The notes beneath the pieces are model-generated. The model made no database searches, was not told where the DNA came from, and saw only the letters and a list, made by a program, of their open reading frames with translations. The position numbers and the translations under genes are program-made. From Flavobacterium sp. (GTDB lineage: Bacteria > Bacteroidota > Bacteroidia > Flavobacteriales > Flavobacteriaceae): a stretch of 7,160 nt of DNA. This document shows positions 1 through 6,351 of this stretch, piece after piece (positions within the stretch are counted from its first letter, which is position 1; the number at the start of each line of letters is the position of its first letter). The DNA lies in NCBI RefSeq assembly GCF_030146175.1, contig NZ_JASLCE010000030.1:1-7160 (forward strand). The letters are read 5' to 3'.

Positions 1-460
1 CGGCTTCGTGACTGGTAAAAAATTTGGCTTTCCGCTGACCAATATCGTAGGATGTGATCAGACAGGGCTTGATAAATTGCTGTAACTGCAAATCGCCAAA
101 AACTTCTAGTAATTGTTTTTCCAGATTGCGTTGCGAAATCTTTTCGTTAAACAATCCGAATGGGTTTATCATGTGTTCCCAAAGCGAAACATTAAAAATA
201 CTTTCCCCTTTTTTGGCGTATAAATCCAAAGCGGCTTCTACCGAAAATTTCGCTTTCTTGTTTTTGTCCGGAAATAACAGAATGGACGTTAATAGTCCGC
301 CGGTACTGCTTCCGGCAACCAAATCGAAATAGTCTCCTAATTTTGCATTGGGATTATCCAGTTTTTGCAATTCTTCTTCGATATATTTCAGGATCACGCA
401 GGTAATGATTCCGCGGATACCACCACCATCAAGGCTTAATATGCGTATTTTTTTTGACAT
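1..460 (-). CDS. Patatin-like phospholipase, N-terminal part (3' end outside window)
   Basis: This is a predicted lipid acyl hydrolase of the patatin family, which cleaves fatty acids from phospholipids using a Ser-Asp dyad. Translation of the minus strand from the ATG at 460-458 stays open for 153 codons to the window edge, so the C-terminal part, including the expected DG(A/G) catalytic Asp, is not visible. The N-terminus begins MSKKIRILSL and runs directly into the oxyanion-hole motif DGGGIRG (residues 11-17). The nucleophile elbow GSSTG is at residues 50-54, with Ser52 the predicted nucleophile. There is no signal peptide, so the enzyme is probably cytosolic. It lies 54 bp downstream of the M15 peptidase gene on the same strand, and I see no good promoter in the gap, so the two may be co-transcribed. 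Patatins with these motifs occur both as general lipases and as CBASS effectors (CapV type); nothing visible here decides between them. Confidence 0.9.
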   Translation of the reverse strand, partial: MSKKIRILSLDGGGIRGIITCVILKYIEEELQKLDNPNAKLGDYFDLVAGSSTGGLLTSILLFPDKNKKAKFSVEAALDLYAKKGESIFNVSLWEHMINPFGLFNEKISQRNLEKQLLEVFGDLQLQQFIKPCLITSYDIGQRKAKFFTSHEA

Positions 461-514
461 GGAACAAAGAGGTTACCTTCCCTATTTACAGGGGATTTTG
501 TTGTGGCTAATGTA

Positions 515-994
515 TTACAAAAGGATTACATAACCGTTTTTATCGGTCTTCAATTTTGATAATTTTTTCCAGTCGTTATAACCGCGTTTGTCAAAGTGTG
601 GCAAATCTTTAAAGGTTTTCCAGTTGCCACCCCATTCCCAGCCATATTTGGCAAAAATACTCACACATTCGTACCAGTCGGCGATCCTGTCGTTGTCCCA
701 GTCTTTTTTAGTGTCCCACGAAGCGGTTTTTCCATCAATAATCAAAACGATATCGATAGCAAATCCGTAGTTATGAATGGATTGTCCGCCTTTGGCATTG
801 GTGACTTTCTTTCCGGGTTTTGTCCGCCCGATGGCATACAGTTCGTCCTGTTCCTTGTTGGTTCGTAATCCCTGTGCAATCCGGATTTTGGCTCTTCCGG
901 TGAGTTGTTTGTCACAATCCTGTATGATTCGGGTTACTTCTTCCCGTACCGACGGATGTAACCTGTTGATTCGATCCTGCGTAGCTTTATCCAT
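515..994 (-). CDS. M15 family metallopeptidase, CwlK / endolysin-like (probable L-Ala-D-Glu endopeptidase)
   Basis: A 159-residue zinc peptidase of the M15 (VanY/CwlK) fold, predicted to cut the peptide stem of peptidoglycan. The zinc site is complete: the SxHxxGxAxD signature reads SIHNYGFAID, with His74 and Asp81 as ligands. The second motif DLPHFD supplies the predicted catalytic Asp130 and the third ligand His133. The GLRT around Arg44 matches the conserved GxRs/t region of the family. The length is that of a single catalytic domain, as in phage endolysins of the T5 type; no cell-wall-binding domain or signal peptide is present. The substrate bond is inferred from the family and is not visible in the sequence. 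It is the first gene of a probable pair with the downstream patatin gene. A weak -7-like TACATTTA lies at 1020-1027 on the minus strand, but I find no matching -33 element. It could be a domesticated phage lysin or a cell-wall remodelling or recycling enzyme. Confidence 0.88.
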   Translation of the reverse strand: MDKATQDRINRLHPSVREEVTRIIQDCDKQLTGRAKIRIAQGLRTNKEQDELYAIGRTKPGKKVTNAKGGQSIHNYGFAIDIVLIIDGKTASWDTKKDWDNDRIADWYECVSIFAKYGWEWGGNWKTFKDLPHFDKRGYNDWKKLSKLKTDKNGYVILL

Positions 995-1089
995 GTTGTT
1001 TTGGTTTTGTTTAGCCTTGTAAATGTACTATTAAATTGAGAACGATGGTTCGATTCGCACAGGTAAAAAGGTGTAAATAAAGGAACAGG

Positions 1090-1112
1090 ATTGACATTTT
1101 GAGATTGTCAAT
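1090..1112. repeat. Short perfect inverted repeat upstream of the M15 gene
   Basis: ATTGACA (1090-1096) and TGTCAAT (1106-1112) form a perfect 7-bp inverted repeat with a 9-nt spacer, about 96 bp upstream of the M15 start. The size and spacing would suit a dimeric regulator's operator, but such repeats also arise by chance in AT-rich DNA, and no regulator gene is nearby. Confidence 0.3.
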
Positions 1113-1125
1113 ACGGTATAGTCAT

Positions 1126-1153
1126 AAAAAAAGCGGCTCTAAAGCCGCTTTTT
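1126..1153 (-). terminator. Intrinsic terminator of the M1 peptidase transcription unit
   Basis: The arms at 1128-1138 and 1143-1153 pair over 11 bp around the 4-nt loop CTAA, with the GC-rich core AGCGGCT/AGCCGCT. On the minus strand the stem runs into seven consecutive T residues (1132-1126). It begins 15 bp after the M1 stop codon, exactly where a terminator for that unit is expected. The plus-strand reading also ends in five T residues, so it could work in both directions, although no plus-strand gene precedes it. Confidence 0.9.
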
Positions 1154-1168
1154 GTGGTTTGTGACCGT

Positions 1169-3058
1169 TTATGGTTTTACCTCATAAACGTTGTTTTCTT
1201 TTTTAACATCGGCCATTAAATCACTTGGATCAATCACAATGGCTTTGATGGCTTTTTTCTCTTTTCCGATGGTGAAATCATACGTGGTAAAAGCCCAATC
1301 CCATCCTCCTAAAACGGTTCGTTGGATTTCCGGGAACGGATTCTCTTTGTTCCAACGCATTAAGGTATTCGGGATATAGAAACTTTCTTTGGTTCCGTCC
1401 TGATATACTACAAGAATATCCAATGGCATTGGCATTCTTCCAATTCTTTCTAACGTTACTTTAGTGTTTTTTCCGTCTTCTGTAACCGATTTGATTCCGT
1501 AATCGATCGTGTTCGTTGTTTTGGTCCAGTCGTTCAGATACCAATCCAATGACGCTCCCGAAACACGTTCGGCTGTACGTTTAAAGTCGTTTGGCGTTGG
1601 GTGCGTAAATTTATAATCGTGGAAATAACGTTTTAGTGTTTCCATCATTTTGTCCATTCCGATTACATAGCCCAATTGGGTTAAAAATACTTCCCCTTTG
1701 CTATAAGCCGAAATACTATAAATCATGTTTTCGTCAAAGCGATCCGCATGTGTGGATTGTGGTTGCTCATGACCCGTATTGACCATATAGAAATAGTTGT
1801 TATAGGCCGATTGGAATGGGTTTTCGTCTTCCTGAAGTTTTTTATCCATTACCTTGATCATCGCAAGATCCGAAATAAAAGAAGTAAATCCTTCGTCCAT
1901 CCAGAAATGCTTACTTTCGTTGGTCGCTAAAACGTGCTGAAACCAGGAATGCGCCATTTCGTGCGCCGTTACACCAATTAAACTCGGAAGACTTCTGTCG
2001 CCGGTAATCAAGGTACACATAGCATATTCCATACCGCCGTCGCCACCCTGAATCACAGAATATTGTTTGTAAGGGTATTCGCCTACGGATTTATTGAAAA
2101 AGTCCATTAGAGCGGCTGTTTTTGGCTGTAGCTCTTTCCATTTGTCCATGTATTTCGGGTTGTTTTTGTAGAAAAAGTGTAGTTCTACATTGTTTGGTCC
2201 CGGATAGATATCGTGGATAAAATCTTTGTCGGCGCCCCATGCAAAATCGTGAACCATTGGGGCTAGAAAATGCCAGGTAAGCGTTTTGGTCTTTTTAGGA
2301 TAGGTCACCGTAGTGCCTTTGTCTTCGTATCCGTGACCAATCTCGTTTTTGTTTTGTAAATAACCGGTCGATCCGATTACGTAGTCTTTGTCGATCGTAA
2401 TTTTTACGTCGAAATCACCCCAAACACCGTGGAATTCACGCCCGATATAGGGATCGGCATGCCATCCTTCGAAATCGAATTCAGCAATTTTAGGATACCA
2501 TTGTGTCATCGAAAGCGCGACACCTTCGTCGGAATTTCTTCCGGAACGACGGATTTGAAGCGGAACCTGTCCGTCAAAATCCAAAGCAAATGTAGTGGAC
2601 TTTCCAGGTAAAATAGGCTTGGCCAATTCGACTTCCAGTACGGTTCCCACTACGCGACTAGTGGCGGCAACACCATCCTGTTTGAAATTGGCCACTTTAA
2701 GATAACCGATTTCGTTTGGTTTTAAGGTACTGATTCTACTTTCTTTTACCGTTTTGTCTCCGGTTTTAAAGCTTTTGACCATCCGTTTGTCCGGATCGGA
2801 AATGGTTTTTAAACGGGCATCCATTTCGCTTCCCGGTTGAAACGCGTTAAAATACAAATGGTAAAATACCTTGCGTAAGGTATCGGGCGAATTGTTGGTG
2901 TAAACGAGTGTTTGTTTTCCTTTGTACTGGAAGTTTTTCACATCCATGTTTACCTCCATTTTGTAGTCAACATGTTGTTGCCAGTAACCCGGATCCGGAT
3001 TCTTTTGTGCCCACAAACTGCCAATGCTCAGTAAAGAAAGTAAAAATAACTTTTTCAT
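1169..3058 (-). CDS. Secreted M1 family metallopeptidase (aminopeptidase)
   Basis: A 629-residue zinc aminopeptidase of the M1 (gluzincin) family, predicted to remove N-terminal residues from peptides after export. The start is placed at the ATG at 3058 because it gives a clean Sec signal peptide (MKKLFLLSLLSIGSLWAQ, with cleavage likely after WA or WAQ). The longer reading frame from 3106 would need a TTG start and would put 16 polar residues ahead of it. From the chosen start, GGMEYA at 341-346 replaces the classical GAMEN substrate-binding motif, a variant I associate with Bacteroidetes M1 enzymes. HEMAH at 366-370 gives His366, Glu367 and His370, and Glu389 in WMDEG is the third zinc ligand, 18 residues on. 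Tyr452 in AYSKGE is the likely catalytic tyrosine. The N-terminal beta domain is at about 25-250. The tail (about 530-629) has no recognisable type IX sorting domain, so periplasmic location is more likely than surface secretion. It is the last gene of the unit, followed by a strong terminator. Confidence 0.93.
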   Translation of the reverse strand: MKKLFLLSLLSIGSLWAQKNPDPGYWQQHVDYKMEVNMDVKNFQYKGKQTLVYTNNSPDTLRKVFYHLYFNAFQPGSEMDARLKTISDPDKRMVKSFKTGDKTVKESRISTLKPNEIGYLKVANFKQDGVAATSRVVGTVLEVELAKPILPGKSTTFALDFDGQVPLQIRRSGRNSDEGVALSMTQWYPKIAEFDFEGWHADPYIGREFHGVWGDFDVKITIDKDYVIGSTGYLQNKNEIGHGYEDKGTTVTYPKKTKTLTWHFLAPMVHDFAWGADKDFIHDIYPGPNNVELHFFYKNNPKYMDKWKELQPKTAALMDFFNKSVGEYPYKQYSVIQGGDGGMEYAMCTLITGDRSLPSLIGVTAHEMAHSWFQHVLATNESKHFWMDEGFTSFISDLAMIKVMDKKLQEDENPFQSAYNNYFYMVNTGHEQPQSTHADRFDENMIYSISAYSKGEVFLTQLGYVIGMDKMMETLKRYFHDYKFTHPTPNDFKRTAERVSGASLDWYLNDWTKTTNTIDYGIKSVTEDGKNTKVTLERIGRMPMPLDILVVYQDGTKESFYIPNTLMRWNKENPFPEIQRTVLGGWDWAFTTYDFTIGKEKKAIKAIVIDPSDLMADVKKENNVYEVKP

Positions 3059-3105
3059 TTTGTAGTAATTGATTTTTGGATCGTTGCCGATCGGTATAAT
3101 AGCCA

Positions 3106-3131
3106 AAATGGAAGGGGAGTCCCTTCCATTT
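3106..3131 (-). terminator. Hairpin just after the S8 gene, weak terminator or attenuator
   Basis: The arms at 3106-3116 and 3121-3131 pair perfectly over 11 bp (core ATGGAAGGG/CCCTTCCAT) around a 4-nt loop. It begins 15 bp downstream of the S8 stop codon, on the side of the M1 gene. On the minus strand the stem ends in only four T residues before GG, so termination is probably partial. It could lower M1 expression relative to S8, or protect the 3' end of the upstream message. Confidence 0.55.
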
Positions 3132-3146
3132 CAGCGTGTTTTGGAA

Positions 3147-4754
3147 TTATTTTTTAGAAGCCATCTTGTCGGCCATGATCAATGCGTTATAAGCATTTAC
3201 CATTTTTCCGGATTTGGATACTTCGCTAAACGGGCGTACATTGTTTGGATCACCTCCTAAAATGACATCCTGTTTTACCGCAATACCGGAATCCATAATG
3301 ATCTGTTTTACCTGAGCCGCTGTCAGGCTTGGATAGTACGAACGAATCAAGGCTGCTACTCCGGCAACATTTGGCGATGCCATTGACGTTCCCTGTAGGT
3401 ATTCGTAGCTTTGATTTGGCGTAGTCGCATAGATTTTTTCACCCGGTGCAAATACGTCCACATCCGATTTACCGTAGTTAGAGAAATCGGCAACCAATTC
3501 CGGTCCGTACACATAATTTAAGGCACCTACCGTAAGGAAGTTGTTTGCAATTTCTGGTCCCATTTTGATGTTGTCGTTCGGAAAACGATCTACACCACCA
3601 TCAGCATTCAGGTCTAAACCTTCGTTACCGGCTGCTACTACAAGTAGTACGTCTTTTGAAGCGGCATATTTGATCGCATCATATACCCATTCTGGATGTT
3701 GTGCGAAGTATTTTCCGAAACTTCCGTTGATCACTTTAGCACCGTTGTCTACTGCATAACGAATTGCCAATGCGATATCTTTATCGTATTCGTCTCCATC
3801 CGGCACCGCTCTTACGGCCATGATTTCTACGTTATTACTTGCAACACCGTCGCCACCCAATCCGTTTCCGCGGGTTTGTGCGATAATACCGGCTACGTGG
3901 GTTCCGTGTTTCGCGCCTTCTTTTTCAGGTCCGATTACGTTATTGTCGCCGTATTTTACGTCTTTAATATCGTCCGGATTATCACCAACCAGCTTTCTTC
4001 CGTTAAATTCAAGGTTTAAGTGGTAGTTCACCTGACTGTATACCTGGTCTTTAAACTCGTCGATTTTCTTCAGGTCGTTCCCTGTTTGTGGTAATACCTG
4101 CGACATAACCATTCTCGCCTGATTTACAGCCGGATCGGTTGTCTGGATTTTCTGAATATCCTCTAAAGTATAGGTGTCTTTCTTTAAATGCTTTTTAAGG
4201 GTATTGCTGGCATTTAAGATAAAATCCAATTGTTGTTTGGCCTGAATTACTTCATTGTATTCTTTATCGTAGGCCTCTTTCGCTTTTTTATAGGCTTCGG
4301 AATTTGTGTCTCCTTTTTTCAGGATACGCGTGAATTCCATGTTTTCATGTTCTGCTTTTCCTAAGAAATTCCATCCGTGAATGTCATCGATAAATCCGTT
4401 TTTATCATCGTCGATACCATTTCCAGGGGTTTCTTTTGGATTGTTCCAGATAACCGGTTTTAAATCTTCATGGTCGATATCCACTCCGGAATCAACTACA
4501 CCAACGATTATTTTTTTACTTTTTTTACCTTTTAAAAATTCATAGGCTCTGTCTACACTCATTCCGGGAACCGTATCTTTAATAAGATCCAGATGACTCC
4601 AGCGTTTTAAATCTTTTTCAGCCAGTTTACCCACTTTAACCGGCATATTATCCGGTGCGGAAATAGGTGCGTAAACACTTGTTTTTTGTGTGCTGCAGCT
4701 TGCCAGGGCTAAAGCTAGTGCGGCAGATAAGTAAAGCGGTTTTATTAGTTTCAT
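3147..4754 (-). CDS. S8 subtilisin-like serine protease, lipoprotein
   Basis: A 535-residue subtilase predicted to be an envelope lipoprotein. The N-terminus MKLIKPLYLSAALALALASC has a lysine start, a hydrophobic stretch and the lipobox LASC with Cys20. The residues after Cys20 (STQKT) lack the acidic export signal of surface lipoproteins, so the periplasmic face is my inference. The triad is complete: Asp88 in VVDSGVD, His283 in HGTHVAG and Ser457 in GTSMASP, with oxyanion Asn377 in AAGNEG. The Asp-to-His distance is about 195 residues, against about 32 in subtilisin. The extra segment holds an Asp-rich GIDDDKNGFIDD loop (113-124), probably calcium-binding, then a Lys/Glu-rich, largely helical stretch at about 140-250. 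The chain ends near residue 535 with no sorting domain. The gene sits 70 bp after the MBL gene. The gap contains TACTTTCG (minus strand, 4790-4783) but no properly spaced -33 element, so read-through from upstream is plausible. The substrate is unknown. Confidence 0.94.
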   Translation of the reverse strand: MKLIKPLYLSAALALALASCSTQKTSVYAPISAPDNMPVKVGKLAEKDLKRWSHLDLIKDTVPGMSVDRAYEFLKGKKSKKIIVGVVDSGVDIDHEDLKPVIWNNPKETPGNGIDDDKNGFIDDIHGWNFLGKAEHENMEFTRILKKGDTNSEAYKKAKEAYDKEYNEVIQAKQQLDFILNASNTLKKHLKKDTYTLEDIQKIQTTDPAVNQARMVMSQVLPQTGNDLKKIDEFKDQVYSQVNYHLNLEFNGRKLVGDNPDDIKDVKYGDNNVIGPEKEGAKHGTHVAGIIAQTRGNGLGGDGVASNNVEIMAVRAVPDGDEYDKDIALAIRYAVDNGAKVINGSFGKYFAQHPEWVYDAIKYAASKDVLLVVAAGNEGLDLNADGGVDRFPNDNIKMGPEIANNFLTVGALNYVYGPELVADFSNYGKSDVDVFAPGEKIYATTPNQSYEYLQGTSMASPNVAGVAALIRSYYPSLTAAQVKQIIMDSGIAVKQDVILGGDPNNVRPFSEVSKSGKMVNAYNALIMADKMASKK

Positions 4755-4824
4755 ATTCTTTGTTTTTTCTGATTTTATAGGTCGAAAGTATTTGTTTTTG
4801 TTACAAAAAGGGTTGAGATTAACA

Positions 4825-5685
4825 CTACTTTAGTATTTCATCACAAGTAAATACCTCTTTTAGACGTACGCCTTTTTCGGTATGTTCGACGGTAATGATT
4901 GGGTTGTGCGCATCGTGTTCTAAAAACAAAAGATAGTTTTTATCGGCAGCATGGTTCATGAATTTGGTTTTTTCGTCCAGTGTTAACAACGGACGGGTAT
5001 CGTATCCCATAACATATGGAATCGGGATATGACCGGCAGTAGCCAAAAGATCGGCACAAAAAACAAGTGTTTTGCCATGGTATTCGATATGCGGAATCAT
5101 TTGCTTTTCGGTATGACCGTCGACAAAAAAGATGCCAAAGCCCAATTCCGATTTTTCAAGAAAATCACCTTCCGGGCGTTGTATAAATTGTAGCTGACCG
5201 CTTTCCTGTATTGGTAAAATGTTTTCGCTTAAAAAAGAAGCTTTTTCGCGGGCATTTGGTTTGGTTGCCCATTCCCAATGGTTTTCGTTGGTCCAGAACG
5301 TCGCATTTTTAAAGCCGACTTCGTATCCGGTCCGGTCTTTATTCCAGACTACACTACCACCGCAATGATCAAAATGCAGGTGCGTCATAAACACATCGGT
5401 AATATCGTCGCGGTGAAAACCGTGTTGCGCCAATGATTTGTCAATCGTATGATCGCCCCAAAGGGAATAATACCCGAAAAACTTGTCCGATTGTTTGTTA
5501 CCCATTCCGGTATCGATCAGAATCAGTCGGTTGCCGTCTTCTATCAACAGGCATCGGGCTGCTATATCAATAAGGTTATTTTCGTCGGCAGGATTGGTTT
5601 TGTTCCAGATGGTTTTTGGAACCACACCAAACATAGCGCCACCATCCAGTTTAAAGTTGCCGCTTTCTATAGGATATAATTTCAT
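4825..5685 (-). CDS. MBL-fold metallo-hydrolase, lactonase/OPHC2-like
   Basis: A 286-residue metallo-beta-lactamase-fold hydrolase with a full dinuclear metal site. HLHFDH at 102-107 gives His102, His104, Asp106 and His107. His191 is in DGHTE, bridging Asp212 in CADLL, and His257 in LEHDAH. The spacing of the last three (21 and 45 residues) closely matches AHL lactonases such as AiiA. The chain also resembles the lactonase/organophosphate-hydrolase branch of the superfamily. The substrate cannot be deduced: lactones, esters and thioesters are all possible, and quorum quenching should not be assumed. No signal peptide is seen, so it is probably cytosolic, unlike the two exported peptidases downstream. 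The start at 5685 gives the normal MKLYPIESG N-terminus leading into the first strand; another ATG at 5690 is out of frame. It is the first gene of the minus-strand unit and is divergent from the suf operon. Confidence 0.9.
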   Translation of the reverse strand: MKLYPIESGNFKLDGGAMFGVVPKTIWNKTNPADENNLIDIAARCLLIEDGNRLILIDTGMGNKQSDKFFGYYSLWGDHTIDKSLAQHGFHRDDITDVFMTHLHFDHCGGSVVWNKDRTGYEVGFKNATFWTNENHWEWATKPNAREKASFLSENILPIQESGQLQFIQRPEGDFLEKSELGFGIFFVDGHTEKQMIPHIEYHGKTLVFCADLLATAGHIPIPYVMGYDTRPLLTLDEKTKFMNHAADKNYLLFLEHDAHNPIITVEHTEKGVRLKEVFTCDEILK

Positions 5686-5708
5686 TGCATTCGTTTTAAT
5701 TTGGAATG

Positions 5709-5740
5709 TAAAGATACTTTTTAATGCTAAATCAGGAAAA
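5709..5740 (-). promoter_or_regulatory. Candidate promoter of the MBL gene
   Basis: On the minus strand TATCTTTA (5716-5709) matches the Bacteroidetes -7 element TAnnTTTG in all but the last base. TTTT (5740-5737) lies 20 bp upstream, one base from the -33 TTTG. The start codon is about 23 bp downstream of the -7 box. Both boxes are imperfect in an AT-rich region, so this is tentative. Confidence 0.35.
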
Positions 5741-5882
5741 ATAAATACAGCGAAACCGCAACCGGTTTGAATAAAAAAGGTAAAAACTTACAATAGTAAG
5801 GGACTTTTTAGGATTTAAAAATGACAAATATCATGTTATAACTATTTTCTATCAAGCTATTCGTTATAAAAATGTTAGGTAG

Positions 5883-5914
5883 TGTGGCAAACCGCAATAT
5901 TTGTAATATCTTTG
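5883..5914 (+). promoter_or_regulatory. Promoter of the suf operon
   Basis: TATCTTTG at 5907-5914 is a perfect match to the Bacteroidetes -7 consensus TAnnTTTG. TGTG at 5883-5886, 20 bp upstream, is one base from the -33 TTTG. Transcription would begin near 5920, leaving a leader of about 25 nt before the ATG at 5946. No second promoter of this quality is seen before sufB, which supports joint transcription. The rest of the 260-bp divergent region (5686-5945) is AT-rich with only small repeats, such as AAACCGCAA at 5753-5761 and 5889-5897. I see no clear operator for an IscR- or SufR-type repressor. Confidence 0.6.
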
Positions 5915-5945
5915 CAGGAAATTAGAAATAATCTGTTTAAACATT

Positions 5946-6275
5946 ATGATAAAAGTATCTGAAACAGCAAAAAAAAGAATCGTCAATTTAATGGAAGACG
6001 ATGGTTTTGACGCTGCTACCGATTATGTTCGCGTAGGCGTAAAAAGTGGCGGTTGTTCAGGCTTATCGTATGACTTAAAGTTTGATAAAAGCTTAGGCGA
6101 TGATGATAAAGTGTTCGAAGACAATAATATAAAAATAGCGGTTGATAAAAAAAGCTTTTTGTATTTAGTGGGAACTACTTTGGAATATTCCGGAGGATTA
6201 AACGGAAAAGGATTTGTTTTTAACAATCCTAACGCGAACAGAACCTGCGGTTGCGGTGAAAGTTTTTCACTTTAA
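5946..6275 (+). CDS. sufA: HesB/IscA-type iron-sulfur assembly protein (A-type carrier)
   Basis: A 109-residue A-type carrier that receives Fe-S clusters from the SufBCD scaffold and passes them to target apoproteins in the cytosol. It has the full-length HesB/IscA fold and the three invariant cysteines: Cys37 in GGCSGLSY, and Cys101 and Cys103 in the C-terminal CGCGESF. The start gives the usual MIKVSETAKKRI opening, with no extension. It leads the operon, directly ahead of sufB, with its own good promoter and a 76-bp gap to the next gene. The symbol sufA is chosen from this location; by sequence alone iscA or erpA would be equally possible, since these families are hard to separate by eye. 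Confidence 0.95.
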   Translation: MIKVSETAKKRIVNLMEDDGFDAATDYVRVGVKSGGCSGLSYDLKFDKSLGDDDKVFEDNNIKIAVDKKSFLYLVGTTLEYSGGLNGKGFVFNNPNANRTCGCGESFSL

Positions 6276-6286
6276 AAGATAAGTCA

Positions 6287-6335
6287 TTACACTTTTACCA
6301 TGTATCCGCGTTTCGGACGCATGGTAAAAGTATAA
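6287..6335 (+). repeat. Long inverted repeat (hairpin) between the sufA-like gene and sufB
   Basis: ACTTTTACCATG (6291-6302) and CATGGTAAAAGT (6320-6331) are a perfect 12-bp inverted repeat. Past one mismatch, three more pairs (TTA 6287-6289 with TAA 6333-6335) extend it to 15 of 16. Inside, TCCG (6305-6308) and CGGA (6314-6317) add a further 4-bp stem around the loop CGTTT. The hairpin begins 11 bp after the sufA-like stop and ends 16 bp before the sufB ATG. No T-run follows it on either strand, so it is not a typical terminator. A stability or processing element between the two cistrons, or an operator, fits better. Confidence 0.75.
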
Positions 6336-6351
6336 GAACAAGCATATAGAA

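Noticed and set aside
1091..1122. TTGACA followed by TATAGT, resembling a sigma70 promoter on the plus strand
   Set aside because: The spacing is 20 bp, no plus-strand gene follows, and Bacteroidetes use TTTG/TAnnTTTG promoters rather than this consensus.
3059..3106. N-terminal extension of the M1 peptidase starting at 3106
   Set aside because: It needs a TTG start lying in the stem of the intergenic hairpin and would place a polar segment before a clean signal peptide; the ATG at 3058 is much better.
3541..4026. Open plus-strand frames of about 70-107 codons opposite the S8 gene
   Set aside because: They are antisense to a strongly supported protease and have no recognisable protein motif, as do the other plus-strand frames across 54-5770.
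5752..5810. Small hairpins upstream of suf (AAACCG/CGGTTT at 5753-5768 and CTTAC/GTAAG at 5787-5800)
   Set aside because: Stems of 5-6 bp in AT-rich DNA are expected by chance, and no regulator or T-run supports a role.
6023..6226. Minus-strand frame opposite the HesB-type gene, and similar ones at 6612-6882 opposite sufB
   Set aside because: They lie entirely within highly conserved suf genes on the other strand and show no family features.
6287..6335. Reading the suf hairpin as an intrinsic terminator
   Set aside because: The stem is followed by ATAAGAACAAG on the plus strand and by no T-run on the minus strand.
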